64,000 nucleotides of DNA from Salinarimonas ramus (lineage in GTDB: Bacteria; Pseudomonadota; Alphaproteobacteria; Rhizobiales; Beijerinckiaceae). Shown piece by piece: positions 53,454 to 62,476 of this stretch. The position numbers were made by a program, and so were the translations under genes. Where the stretch lies: NCBI RefSeq assembly GCF_014645695.1, contig NZ_BMMF01000003.1:372001-436000 (forward strand), in the 5' to 3' direction. The stretch's first letter is position 1. Each line of letters opens with the position of its first letter. The notes below the pieces were generated by a model, which saw nothing but the letters and a program-made list of their open reading frames with translations, had not been told where the DNA came from and ran no database searches.

Positions 53454-54260
53454 ATGCATCGCCTCAACGGCAAGGTCGCCCTCGTCACCGGCGCCGCCCG
53501 CGGCATCGGCGCCGCCATCGCCAAGGCCTTCGCCACGCAGGGCGCCTTCGTGCTCGTGACCGACATCGACGAGGCGGGCGCCGCCGCCCAGGCCGAGCAG
53601 CTCGGCGCCTGCGCCGCGCATACGCGCCTCGACGTGCGCGAGGAAGCCGACTGGATCGCGGCCATCGACAACCTGCTGGCCGCCCGCGGCAAGCTCGACG
53701 TGCTCGTCAACAATGCCGGCATCACCGGCTTCGAGGCGGGCATGGTGGCGCACGATCCCGAGAACGCCGCGCTCGCCGATTGGCGGGCGGTGCACGCGGT
53801 GAACCTCGACGGCGTCTTCCTGGGCTGCAAGCACGCGATCCGCGCCATGCGCCCGGCCGGCACCGGCTCGATCGTCAACATCGCCTCGCGCTCCGGGATG
53901 GTCGGCGTCCCGGGTGCCGCCGCCTACGCCTCCGCCAAGGCGGCCGTGCGCAACCACACGAAGTCGGTGGCGCTGCATTGCGCGGGCCAGGGGCTCGAGA
54001 TCCGCTGCAACGCGATTCTCCCGGCCGCGATCATGACGCCGATGTGGGAGGCCGTCCTCGGCTCCGGCCCCGACCGCCCGGCCCGCGAGGCGGCGGCGCT
54101 CGCCGATTGCCCGATGAAGCGCTTCGGCCGCCCCGAGGAGGTCGCGGCGCTCGCCGTCATGCTCGCCTCCGACGAGGCCACCTACATGACCGGCGCCGAG
54201 CTCGTGCTCGACGGCGGCATCCTCGCCGGCGGCGCCACCCCGGCCCCGGCCGAGAGCTGA
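53454..54260 (+). CDS. short-chain dehydrogenase/reductase
   Basis: 268 residues. Cofactor loop [12 protein letters not shown] near 12-23, NNAG at 85-88, and the catalytic Ser-Tyr-Lys of [10 protein letters not shown] and YASAK. Asp in VTDID near 38 favours [14 protein letters not shown] replaces the more usual NxxxPG...TPM loop with an Ala-Ala variant. Family: cyclopentanol/hydroxysteroid dehydrogenase-like. Substrate unknown. It is preceded by an ECF sigma factor gene but has its own ribosome site (GGAGG at 53440). Confidence 0.9.
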   Translation: MHRLNGKVALVTGAARGIGAAIAKAFATQGAFVLVTDIDEAGAAAQAEQLGACAAHTRLDVREEADWIAAIDNLLAARGKLDVLVNNAGITGFEAGMVAHDPENAALADWRAVHAVNLDGVFLGCKHAIRAMRPAGTGSIVNIASRSGMVGVPGAAAYASAKAAVRNHTKSVALHCAGQGLEIRCNAILPAAIMTPMWEAVLGSGPDRPAREAAALADCPMKRFGRPEEVAALAVMLASDEATYMTGAELVLDGGILAGGATPAPAES

Positions 54261-54271
54261 CGCCCGCCTCC

Positions 54272-54322
54272 CTCCTTCCCTGTAGGGCAAGGTGGCTCGG
54301 CGCAGCCGAGACGGATGGGGTG
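54272..54322. repeat. repeat family R2, copy a
   Basis: About 50 bp reading CTCCTTCCCTGTAGGG...AGACGGATGGGGTG, with an internal CTCGG...CCGAG hairpin. The reverse complement of 63794-63853 matches it closely. It lies between the SDR and hutU genes, downstream of both. Confidence 0.65.
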
Positions 54323-54360
54323 CGCGGAACGCGCGTTCGGCGCAGCCGAATAGAAGGCGC

Positions 54361-56022
54361 TCACCCCAGCCGGATGTGCCCCACCTGCGAACGCTGCGCC
54401 TCGTCCAGCGCCTCGTCGTAGCCGGCATCGGCGTAGCGGATGACGCCGAGCGAGGTGTCGTTCGTCAGCGCGCGGTCGAGGCGGCCGTCCGCGGCGGGGG
54501 TGCCGTCGGCGATGACGGTGACGCCCGCGGACGTCATGAAGCCGGCATAGCCGCCCCCGCCCGAATGGATCGCGACGAGATCGGCGCCCGAGGAGCACAA
54601 GGCCATGGCGTCGAGGAGCGGCCAGTCGGCGACGGCGTCGGAGCCGTCCTTGAGGTTCTCCGTCATGATCCGCGGATGCGCCATCGACCCGGCGTCGAGA
54701 TGGTCGCGCGAGAACGCCACCGGCCCCTTCAGCGTGCCGTCGGCGACGAGGCCGTTGACCGCGCGCGCGAGGCGCGTGCGCTCGCCGTGGCCGAGCCAGG
54801 CGATGCGCGCCGGCAGCCCCTCGAAGGGCACGTGCTCGCGGGCGAGCGCGATCCAGTTCGTGACGATGTGGTTGCCCGAGAAGGTCTCGAGCACGAGGTC
54901 GTCGATGACGCGGATGTCTTGCGGATCGCCCGAGATCGCCATCCAGCGGAAGGGCCCGATGGCCCGGCAGAAGAGCGGGCGCAGATAGGCTTCCGTGAAG
55001 ATCGGGATGTCGTAGGCGTTGGCCACGCCGCCGTCGACGGCGTGGGAGCGGATCAGGTTGCCGTTGTCGAAGACCTCCGCGCCGCGCTCCTGGAAGGTCA
55101 GCATCGCGCGCACGTGCTCGACGATGGAGGCACGGCTCTCGCGCATCAGGCGGTCGGGGTCGCTCGTGCGCAGCGCCCGCACCTCCTCGAGGGAGAGCCC
55201 GCGCGGCACGTAGCCGTAGACGAGATCGTGCGCGGCTGTCTGGTCGGTGACGACGTCGGGCGTGACGCCGCGCCGGGCGATCTCCGGATAGACGTCCGCC
55301 GCGTTGGCGACGAGGCCCACCGAGAGCGGGCGCTTCTCGGCGGCGGCCGCCTGGACCATGGCGAGCGCCGTGTCGAGATCGGGCGCGATCTCCTCGAGAT
55401 AGCCGATCTCCTTGCGCGTGCGCGCCCGGGCCGGATCGACGTCGACGCACAGGATCGCGGCCTTGGCCATGCGCCCCGCGAGCGGCTGAGAGCCTCCCAT
55501 CCCGCCGAGCCCCGCGGTGAGGACGAAGCGCCCGGCGAGATCGCCGCCGAAGCGCTTCTCGGCGATCCGCATGAAGATCTCGTAGGTGCCCTGGATCACG
55601 CCCTGCGAGCCGATGTACTGCCAGCAGCCGGCCGTGAGGCCGCCCCAGGCGACGAGACCCTTCCGCTCCAGCTCGTAGAAGATCTCCGCCTTGGCCCATT
55701 GGCCCACGAGATTGCAGTTCGCCATGATGACGAGCGGCGCGTCGGCATGGGTCTTGAGGAGCCCCACCGGCTTGCCGGACTGGATGACGAGGGTCTGGTC
55801 CTCGTCCATGGCGATCAGCGTCTCGACGATGGCGCGGTGCGCGGGCCACGAGCGCGCCGCCTTGCCGAGGGCGGCGTAGACGATCAGCTCGTCGGGATTC
55901 TCCCCCACCGCGAGCACGTTCTCGAGGAGCCGCAGCAGCGCCTCCTGCCGCCAGCCCTTGGCGCGCAGCGCGGGACCGCCGGGGATCGGGAAGTTCGGAT
56001 GGCGCGGGTTGGGGCTGGGCAT
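54361..56022 (-). CDS. hutU: urocanate hydratase
   Basis: Second step of histidine degradation: urocanate to imidazolonepropionate, using tightly bound NAD+ as electrophile. The 553-residue protein has GLGGMGGSQP near 175-184 in the NAD site, EIFYELERKGLVAWGGLTAG, FDNGNLIRSHA, and the active-site region ETFSGNHIVTNW near 370-381. Length is normal. hutH, hutI and hutG are not in this window. It is downstream of DUF917, amidase and amidohydrolase genes on the same strand, separated by a repeat. Confidence 0.95.
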   Translation of the reverse strand: MPSPNPRHPNFPIPGGPALRAKGWRQEALLRLLENVLAVGENPDELIVYAALGKAARSWPAHRAIVETLIAMDEDQTLVIQSGKPVGLLKTHADAPLVIMANCNLVGQWAKAEIFYELERKGLVAWGGLTAGCWQYIGSQGVIQGTYEIFMRIAEKRFGGDLAGRFVLTAGLGGMGGSQPLAGRMAKAAILCVDVDPARARTRKEIGYLEEIAPDLDTALAMVQAAAAEKRPLSVGLVANAADVYPEIARRGVTPDVVTDQTAAHDLVYGYVPRGLSLEEVRALRTSDPDRLMRESRASIVEHVRAMLTFQERGAEVFDNGNLIRSHAVDGGVANAYDIPIFTEAYLRPLFCRAIGPFRWMAISGDPQDIRVIDDLVLETFSGNHIVTNWIALAREHVPFEGLPARIAWLGHGERTRLARAVNGLVADGTLKGPVAFSRDHLDAGSMAHPRIMTENLKDGSDAVADWPLLDAMALCSSGADLVAIHSGGGGYAGFMTSAGVTVIADGTPAADGRLDRALTNDTSLGVIRYADAGYDEALDEAQRSQVGHIRLG

Positions 56023-56057
56023 GGCTCTACGGATCCTAGGCGAAGGAGCGGGTACGT

Positions 56058-56221
56058 GCGCGGGTCTCCCCTCTCCCTCGTGGAGAGGGTTCGGGGGTGT
56101 GAGGCGTCGAAGGATCGCGGACGATCTGCCAAGGACTCCGCCGACTGCATCGACGGCGTCTCCCGTCCTGCACGCCCCTCACCCCCAGCCCCTCTCCACG
56201 AGGGACAGGGGAGCAGGTCGC
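56058..56221. repeat. repeat family R1, copy a (full)
   Basis: A ~160-bp element bounded by CCCTCTCCCTCGTGGAGAGGG on the left and its inverted form CCCTCTCCACGAGGGACAGG on the right, with a core containing GATCTGCCAAGG and GTCCTGCACGCCCC. It is nearly identical to 60616-60780 over its whole length. It lies between hutU and DUF917. Transposase absent; it looks like a MITE- or REP-type element. Confidence 0.8.
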
Positions 56222-56227
56222 GCGTGC

Positions 56228-57325
56228 TCATCCGCTCGTCTCCAGCGCGTACTTGGCGATCTCGATGCCCATCGCCTTCTCCACGTGCGGGTACACCGCC
56301 GGGTCGAGGACGCTGGAGGCCAGCGGGATGACGGTCTTGGGCACGTGCAGCACGACGACGTCCATGCCCTCGTGCAGCTGGCCCACGGACAAAGGCTCGC
56401 CGTTCGGGTCGAGCGTCGTGATCACGTCCGGGAAGGTGGCCAGCCGCGTGCCGGCCGGGTCCTCCACCGCCATGTACTCGTTCATGACGTGGAGAACGCG
56501 GGCGTCGTCGCCCTCGCCCACGGTGACGGTGCCGATGTCGAAGGCCTCGTTGGTGTAGACGACCGCCTTTTTCGAGATGGTGCCGCGCGCGATGATGGCG
56601 CCCTTCGTCGTCTCGACGATGGCGTCGATCACCGCCGAGCCGCCCTTCCTCTCGGCGGCGAGGATCGCCTCGCCGAGCGTCAGCGCGAGCGAGATGCCGC
56701 CGAGCGCCGCGTTGGCGCGCACGTAGGACGCGCGCACGGGATTGCGGGCGGAGGCGATGAAGCCGCCGGACTGGTCGGAGGCCGTGCGCAGGATCGGCGA
56801 GACCTTGGCGGTGGCGCCGCGCACGACGAGCTCGATGTAGCGGTTCTCGGCACGATTGCCGCCCACCGCCGTCTGGATCATGGGCTCGGGGGAGCCGGCG
56901 AGCCCGATCGAGCCCATGTCGCCGGTGGGATGCGCGCGCACGTCTCCCACGGCGTCGACCACCTTCGTGCCGAGGATCGCGGAGGGGAGCCAGGCGTTGA
57001 GCGTCGAGGAGCGCCCGTTCTGGCCGACGATCAGCCCGGCGATGGGCGCGCCCAGCGCCTCCTGCAGCAGCTGGACCGCCTTCACGTAGTCGACGCCGCG
57101 CATCTCCCAGGGCGTAGTCGAGGCCGGCGCGCCGATGGCGGCTGCGGTGGCCACCCAATCGTCGGCGGCGAGCTCGTCGATGGAGACGAGCTCCGGCTTG
57201 CCGATGGAAACCGCGGCGTAGCCGAGCATGCGCCCGTGATCGGCCCAGCCGCCGCCGCCGGCGGCGTAGACGGAGCCGCCCTTCACGGCGGCCTCGACGT
57301 CCTTCTCGGTGAGGATGCGGCCCAT
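56228..57325 (-). CDS. DUF917 family protein
   Basis: 365 residues. The N-terminus GRILTEKDVEAAVKGGSVYAAGGGGWADHG and LPSAILGTKVVDAVGDVRAHPTGDMGSIGLAG (in short pieces) match DUF917, a family seen with hydantoinases and purine/pyrimidine breakdown genes. The reaction is not known. The amidase gene's stop is five bases upstream, so it is in one operon with the two upstream hydrolases. Confidence 0.88.
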   Translation of the reverse strand: MGRILTEKDVEAAVKGGSVYAAGGGGWADHGRMLGYAAVSIGKPELVSIDELAADDWVATAAAIGAPASTTPWEMRGVDYVKAVQLLQEALGAPIAGLIVGQNGRSSTLNAWLPSAILGTKVVDAVGDVRAHPTGDMGSIGLAGSPEPMIQTAVGGNRAENRYIELVVRGATAKVSPILRTASDQSGGFIASARNPVRASYVRANAALGGISLALTLGEAILAAERKGGSAVIDAIVETTKGAIIARGTISKKAVVYTNEAFDIGTVTVGEGDDARVLHVMNEYMAVEDPAGTRLATFPDVITTLDPNGEPLSVGQLHEGMDVVVLHVPKTVIPLASSVLDPAVYPHVEKAMGIEIAKYALETSG

Positions 57326-57329
57326 GGCG

Positions 57330-58598
57330 TCAGGTCTCCGTAGTGGTCTGCAGGGATCGGTCGAGGCGCACGACGGCGTCGGTGAGGACCGCGGCGCCGA
57401 GCGCGATGTCGGCGATCTCGGCGCTCTCCTCGGGCGCGTGCGAGCGCCCGCCGGCGCAGGGCACGAAGATCATTCCCGCCTTGGCGATGCGCGCCATCCA
57501 GCCGGTGTCGTGCCCGGCGCCCGACGCCATCGGGCGGCGCGTGGCGCCGACCGCGTCCGCCGCGGCGGCGAGCGTCTCGACGACGAGGGGATCGAGGGGC
57601 GTCGGCATCGCGTCCGAGACCCGCGTCGGCTCCGCGATGGTCACGCCTTCCGCGGCGGCGACCTCCGCCGCGATGCTTGCGACGCGGGCGCAGAAAATCT
57701 CCATCGTCGCCCGGTTCTCGGCGCGCGCGTCGACGAGCATCCGCGCGCGGGACGGCACGATGTTGGCCGCACCCGGCTCGATCGTGAACTCGCCCACCGT
57801 CGCCGCGAAATGCTCGGGCGAGGCGGCGAGGCCGCGGGCGAGCGCGCGGATCTCGCCGACGATGCGCGAGGCGGCGACGAGGGCGTCGGCGCGCGCGCCC
57901 ATGGGCGTCGTTCCGGCATGGTCGGCGCGACCATCCACCACGATCTCGAGGCGCGTGATGCCGGCGATGGCCGAGACGATTCCAATGTCGACGCGCTCGG
58001 CCTCGAGAACCGGGCCCTGCTCGATGTGGAGCTCGAGGAAGGCCTTCACGTCGCTGCGCGTCGCGCCCGCGAGCCGCGCGGCGTCGCCGCCGACCATGGC
58101 GATGCCTTCGGGCAGATCGCGGCCCTGCGCGTCGCGGCGCGCGAGCCAGGCCTCGGGCACGAGCCCGGCCATGCCGCGCGAGCCGACGCAGGAGACGCCG
58201 AAGATCGTCACCTCCTCGCCGAGGAAGTCGACCACCTCGAGATCGTGGTCGAGGGTGACGCCCGCGGCGTCGAGCGCCCGCGCCACCTCGAGCCCCGCGG
58301 CGACGCCGGCGATGCCGTCGTAGCGCCCGCCGGAGGGGACGGTGTCGGAATGCGAGCCGACCATGATGGCGCCGAGCCCCGGTCTCGCTCCGGCGCGGCG
58401 GCCGACGAGGTTGCCGGCGGCGTCGATGCGCGTCTCCAGGCCCGCCTCCCGCATGCGCGTCTCCAGGAAGGAGCGGCCTTCCAGGAACATCGGCGTGAAG
58501 GCCCGGCGCGTCCAGGGACGGTCCGGCTCGGTGAGGGCCGCGAGGCCGTCGATGTCGGCGGCGATGCGGGCGGGGTCGACGGGGAGGTTCGTCTTCAT
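57330..58598 (-). CDS. Zn-dependent amidase, carbamoylase/allantoate amidohydrolase family
   Basis: 422 residues from the ATG at 58598, which overlaps the upstream stop as ATGA. M20-type dimetal site: SHSDTVPSGGRYDG near 87-100 (His and Asp), FLGEEVTIFG (Glu-Glu), LELHIEQGP, and C-terminal SGAGHDTGWMA. The dimerisation-domain DHAGTTPMGARADA is intact. Members hydrolyse N-carbamoyl-amino acids, allantoate or ureidoglycine. Paired with an amidohydrolase, it probably opens a ring product made by the partner. Confidence 0.9.
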   Translation of the reverse strand: MKTNLPVDPARIAADIDGLAALTEPDRPWTRRAFTPMFLEGRSFLETRMREAGLETRIDAAGNLVGRRAGARPGLGAIMVGSHSDTVPSGGRYDGIAGVAAGLEVARALDAAGVTLDHDLEVVDFLGEEVTIFGVSCVGSRGMAGLVPEAWLARRDAQGRDLPEGIAMVGGDAARLAGATRSDVKAFLELHIEQGPVLEAERVDIGIVSAIAGITRLEIVVDGRADHAGTTPMGARADALVAASRIVGEIRALARGLAASPEHFAATVGEFTIEPGAANIVPSRARMLVDARAENRATMEIFCARVASIAAEVAAAEGVTIAEPTRVSDAMPTPLDPLVVETLAAAADAVGATRRPMASGAGHDTGWMARIAKAGMIFVPCAGGRSHAPEESAEIADIALGAAVLTDAVVRLDRSLQTTTET

Positions 58599-59989
58599 GC
58601 GCTCTGTTCTGCAGGGTTCGCGTGCGCGAGGATATGCGTGAGGGGCGGGCGCACGAAACGCCCGCGACCGGGATCGGCGACGTGCGTTCCGTCGAAGACC
58701 CGCGTGCCGCGCGACCACGTCGCCGCCACGCGATAGGGGAAGGTGAGGCCGTCGTAGGGCGACCAGCCCACCACGTTGTGGCCGGTCTTCGCCGCGTCGA
58801 AGACGATCGGCTCGGGGGTGAGCACGCAGATGTCGGCGTCGCGCCCCGGGGTCAGCGCGCCCTTGACGTGATCGATGCGGAAATGCCGCGCGGGGTTCTC
58901 CGCCATCAGCCGCGCCGCCCAGGTGAGCGGCACGCCGCGCTTCAAGGCACCCGCGACGAAGGCGGGCACCATGGCCTCGAGCCCCGGCACGCCCGACGCG
59001 TTGTCGAACATGTTCGCGTGCGTCTTGCGATCGAGCGACCAGGAGACGTGGTCCGTCGAGACGAGCCAGACGTTGCCCGCCGCCACCTGCCGCCACAGGC
59101 CCTCGCGCTCCGCGCCGGAGCGGATCGGCGGGTTGGCCTTGCCGCGTCCGCCGAGACGGGGCATGTCCTCCTCCTCGGCGAGCACGAGATAGTGGATCAG
59201 GCACTCGGCGGTGGCTTCGAACCCTTGTGCACGATAGCTCGCCGCGAGGTCGTAGCCGCGGGCGAGGGAGCAATGCACCACGTGGGCCGGGCAGCCGGTG
59301 GCGGCGCCGGTCTCGTAGATCTGCGCCATGGCGAGGAGCTCGGTCAGCGGCGGGCGCGAGAGGCCGTGGGCGCGCCAATCGGTGATGCCGGCGGCCTTGG
59401 TGCTCGCGATCCCGGCCTGGACCGATTCGTCGTCCTCGTTGTGGACGCCCGCCGCGAGCCCGGTCTTCGCCACGGCGGCGAAGCACTCCGCCAGCAGCGG
59501 CGGCGCGATGCGCGGGAAGCGCGTCGGGTGCGTGCCGAAGGTCGAGAACTTGAAGGCGCACACGCCCGCCTCGACCTGCTCGGGAATGCGCACGGCGCCC
59601 TCCGCGGGGTCCACCGTGCCGTAGAGCGCGAAATCGACCCGCGCCTCCCGCGCCGCGTCCTGCGCCTTCGCGGTCACCTGGGCCGCGTTGTTGACGACGG
59701 CACCCTCGTCGTAGGGCATGTCGACGAGCGTCGTCACGCCCCCCGCCGCCGCCGAGCGCGTCGACCAGGCGAAGCCCTCCTGGCCCTTCTGCGAGAGCGA
59801 ATGCGTCTGCGCGTCGATCGCGCCCGGCAGGATCAGCGCCGCCCCCAGCGCGTGCCGCTCCCGCGCCGCGGGCGCGACGCCCTCGCCGATCGCGGCGATG
59901 GTCTCCCCGCGCACGGCGACCCAGCCGGGCGAGAGGATGCGGTGCGGCAGCACCACGATGCCGGAGAGGACGAGATCGAAATCGGACAT
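58595..59989 (-). CDS. cyclic amidohydrolase (allantoinase/dihydropyrimidinase-like)
   Basis: 464 residues; ATG at 59989. Amidohydrolase barrel with the carboxylated-Lys position in CAFKFSTFG, His in VHNEDDE and HVVHCS, and the catalytic Asp in STDH near 325. The first metal motif reads GAIDAQTH, so the first His of the usual DxHxH is Gln. GRDADICVL near the end is typical of the family. Substrate may be a hydantoin-like ring. First gene of the DUF917 operon. Confidence 0.88.
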   Translation of the reverse strand: MSDFDLVLSGIVVLPHRILSPGWVAVRGETIAAIGEGVAPAARERHALGAALILPGAIDAQTHSLSQKGQEGFAWSTRSAAAGGVTTLVDMPYDEGAVVNNAAQVTAKAQDAAREARVDFALYGTVDPAEGAVRIPEQVEAGVCAFKFSTFGTHPTRFPRIAPPLLAECFAAVAKTGLAAGVHNEDDESVQAGIASTKAAGITDWRAHGLSRPPLTELLAMAQIYETGAATGCPAHVVHCSLARGYDLAASYRAQGFEATAECLIHYLVLAEEEDMPRLGGRGKANPPIRSGAEREGLWRQVAAGNVWLVSTDHVSWSLDRKTHANMFDNASGVPGLEAMVPAFVAGALKRGVPLTWAARLMAENPARHFRIDHVKGALTPGRDADICVLTPEPIVFDAAKTGHNVVGWSPYDGLTFPYRVAATWSRGTRVFDGTHVADPGRGRFVRPPLTHILAHANPAEQSA

Positions 59990-60068
59990 GGCGTGTCGGC
60001 TCCGGTTCAGGACGATGCGCGGTGTGGAGCGTCGGTGACGTTCGGGCGGGTGAGCATGTGCTCCGGGC

Positions 60069-60146
60069 ACGGCATCGACGGCGTGCCTCTTCCTGCACGC
60101 CCCTCACCCCCAGCCCCTCTCCACGAGGGAGAGGGGAGCGCGTCGA
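60069..60146. repeat. repeat family R1, copy b (right half)
   Basis: About 78 bp matching the right half of R1 (GGCATCGACGGCGTG...CTGCACGCCCCTCACCCCCAGCCCC... then the inverted end CTCTCCACGAGGGAGAG). The left half is missing. It lies between the amidohydrolase gene and the DUF559 gene. Confidence 0.75.
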
Positions 60147-60167
60147 GCATGATCGTTCTCGCGTGGA

Positions 60168-60572
60168 TCATGTCAGCAGCTCCGGGCAGCGTTCCGCGAG
60201 GCGGGCGTAGATCGTGGCCATGACGTCGTCGATTGCCGTGAGCACCTCCGAATTGGGGAAGCGTATCACCTGGTAGCCCTGTGCTTCGAGGGTCCTCGTG
60301 CGTGCGGCGTCGTAGGCGAGCGCTTCATCGGTGGTGTGCTGCCCGCCGTCGACCTCGATGACCAACCGAGCCTTCAGGCAGCAGAAGTCCACGATGTAGG
60401 GTCCGAGCGGGACCTGCCGGCGAAAGGAGGACCCGTTGAGCGGGATGCGCTTGCGCAGATGCCACCACAGACGTTTCTCCGCTTCGGTCGGCTGCCTGCG
60501 CATCGCTCGCGCGAGCGTGCGCGACCGGCTCCGCGGGGCCGCCTCGGGATCATCCCGATACCGCGTGGGCAT
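60168..60572 (-). CDS. DUF559 (Vsr-like) nuclease-fold protein
   Basis: 134 residues from the ATG at 60570-60572. Contains ARAMRRQPTEAEKRLWWHLR, then FRRQVPLGPYIVDFCC and LVIEVDGGQH, the PD-(D/E)xK-like DUF559 core with a conserved Glu-x-Asp-Gly. Relatives resemble Vsr-type DNA repair endonucleases, but no activity is proven. It is flanked by R1 repeats on both sides (60069-60146, 60616-60780), so it may have arrived with them. Confidence 0.87.
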   Translation of the reverse strand: MPTRYRDDPEAAPRSRSRTLARAMRRQPTEAEKRLWWHLRKRIPLNGSSFRRQVPLGPYIVDFCCLKARLVIEVDGGQHTTDEALAYDAARTRTLEAQGYQVIRFPNSEVLTAIDDVMATIYARLAERCPELLT

Positions 60573-60615
60573 GATTCTCTCCGTGTGAGATCGAGCGTTG
60601 CCGCCGAAGAAGGCC

Positions 60616-60780
60616 GCGCGGGTCTCCCCTCTCCCTCGTGGAGAGGGGTCGGGGGTGTGGGGCGTCGAAGGCTCTCGGATGATCTGCCAAGGGCTGCTCG
60701 GACGGCATCGGCGGCGTGCCCCGTCCTGCACGCCCCTCACCCCCAGCCCCTCTCCACGAGGGAGAGGGGAGCGGGTCGCG
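60616..60780. repeat. repeat family R1, copy c (full)
   Basis: Full-length R1 with both 21-bp ends (CCCTCTCCCTCGTGGAGAGGG and the inverted form). The core differs from copy a by scattered substitutions only. It sits between the DUF559 gene and the transporter operon. Confidence 0.8.
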
Positions 60781-60803
60781 CCCCTCGATCGACCTTCCCT
60801 CGC

Positions 60804-61544
60804 TCATGCGGTTCGCCCCATCCTGCGCGCCAGCGCGCGCTCCAGCCACAGGAAGGCGTCGTAGATGAGCACGGCCAGCGCGCCCACGACGAGGCCGCCC
60901 TGGAGGATGTAGGCGACGTTGTTGGTCAGGAGCCCCGCGATGATCACCTCGCCCAGCGTCGAGGCCGCCACCGTGGAGCCGATCGTGGCGGTGGCGAGCG
61001 CGATCACCGTGGAGAGGCGGATGCCGGCGAGGATCACCGGGAGGGCGAGGGGCAGCTCCACCTGGACGAGGCGCTGGCGCTGCGTCATGCCCATGCCCGT
61101 CGCCGCCTCGCGGACGGCCGGCTGCACGTTGGTGAGGCCCGTGAGCGCGTTCTCGAAGATCGGCAGGAGCCCGTAGAGAAAGAGCGCGACGAAGGTCGGC
61201 GCCGCGCCGAAGCCGAGCGCGGGGACCGCCAGCGCGAGGACGGCGATCGGCGGGAAGGTCTGGCCGATATTGGCGATGGAGCGCGACAAAGGCAGGAATT
61301 CCGCGCCGAACGGCCGCGTCACCACGATGGCGAGGCCCACCGACACGATCGTCGCGGCGACCACCGCCGCGGCGACGAGGCCGAGATGGTTCATCGCGAG
61401 CGCCAGCATGTCGGCCTGCGTGTAGATCGCCGGCGCGCCGCGCTCGGTGAGCGGCGCGAAGACCGGCGTGAAGGCTTCCGGCGCCACGAGGAAGGCGAGG
61501 AGGATCGCGAGCGCGATCGCGCGAACGACGAGGCCTGCGCTCAT
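60804..61544 (-). CDS. OpuC-like ABC permease (first)
   Basis: 246 residues, about five membrane helices. The OpuC/ProW inner-loop motif reads NVQPAVREAATGMGMTQRQRLVQVELP (seen as EAATGMGMT and LVQVELPLALPVILAGI). It starts at 61544, overlapping the ATPase stop as ATGA. It forms a full importer with the two genes upstream and the binding protein at the window edge. Substrate could be glycine betaine, proline betaine or a histidine derivative. Confidence 0.88.
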   Translation of the reverse strand: MSAGLVVRAIALAILLAFLVAPEAFTPVFAPLTERGAPAIYTQADMLALAMNHLGLVAAAVVAATIVSVGLAIVVTRPFGAEFLPLSRSIANIGQTFPPIAVLALAVPALGFGAAPTFVALFLYGLLPIFENALTGLTNVQPAVREAATGMGMTQRQRLVQVELPLALPVILAGIRLSTVIALATATIGSTVAASTLGEVIIAGLLTNNVAYILQGGLVVGALAVLIYDAFLWLERALARRMGRTA

Positions 61545-62476
61545 GACGGCCTCGCCGCCTGCTTCGCCAGGCCCTGCAGGCGCACGCGCCCGACGATGGC
61601 GCCGTCGCGCGCCACCGGCGCCGCCTCGCGGCCGGACCAGAGGAGCTCGGCATAGGCGTCGCGCGCCGAGAGCCCGGCGTCGAGGGGCGCGCCCGCCGCC
61701 TCCCCCGGCTCGGCGAGATCCGCGACGCGCACGAGGGAGAGCAGCCGGAACGGGCGCTCCGGCGCGCCGATCAGCTCCTTCACGAAGGGCGTCGCCGGCT
61801 TGGCGATGATGTCGGCGGGCTTGGAATATTGCAGCAGCTTGCCCGCATCCATGACGGCGATGCGGTGGCCGAGCCGGATCGCCTCCTCCATGTCGTGGGT
61901 GACGAGGACGATCGTCGTGCCGAAGCGCGCCTGGATGGCGAGGAGGTCCTCCTGCGCCTTGGCGCGGATGATCGGGTCGAGGGCGCCGTAGGGCTCGTCC
62001 ATGAGCAGGATGTTCGGCTCGGCCGCCAGCGCGCGGGCGACGCCGATGCGCTGCTGCTGGCCGCCGGAGAGCTCGTGGGGCATGCGCTCGCGAAAGGCGG
62101 CGGGGTCGAGCTGGAAGAGGTCGAGCAGCTCGTCGACGCGGTTGGCGATGCGCTTCTGGTCCCAGCCGAGCAGCCCCGGAACGGTGGCGATGTTCTGCGC
62201 CACCGTGCGGTGGGGAAACAGCCCGTGGCCCTGGATCGCGTAGCCGATGCGCCGGCGCAGCTCGTAGGCCGGGAGCGCGCGGTTGTCCTCCCCGTCGATG
62301 CGCACGGCGCCGGAGGTCGGCTCCACCAGCCGGTTGATGGTGCGCATGAGCGTCGTCTTGCCGGAGCCCGACGTGCCGACGATGACGGCGATGGTGCCCG
62401 ACGGCACCGTCATCGAGACGGCGTCGACGACGGTCTGCGTGCCGTAGACCTTGGTGACGGCATCGATCTCGATCAT
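61541..62476 (-). CDS. OpuC-like ABC transporter ATPase
   Basis: 311 residues. Walker A GTSGSGKTT at 34-42, signature LSGGQQQR, Walker B LLMDEPYGALD, switch THDMEEA. The C-terminal extension (about 240-311) is a degenerate CBS-like region. The ATG at 62476 overlaps the second permease stop as ATGA. Energises the importer with the flanking permeases. Confidence 0.9.
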   Translation of the reverse strand: MIEIDAVTKVYGTQTVVDAVSMTVPSGTIAVIVGTSGSGKTTLMRTINRLVEPTSGAVRIDGEDNRALPAYELRRRIGYAIQGHGLFPHRTVAQNIATVPGLLGWDQKRIANRVDELLDLFQLDPAAFRERMPHELSGGQQQRIGVARALAAEPNILLMDEPYGALDPIIRAKAQEDLLAIQARFGTTIVLVTHDMEEAIRLGHRIAVMDAGKLLQYSKPADIIAKPATPFVKELIGAPERPFRLLSLVRVADLAEPGEAAGAPLDAGLSARDAYAELLWSGREAAPVARDGAIVGRVRLQGLAKQAARPS

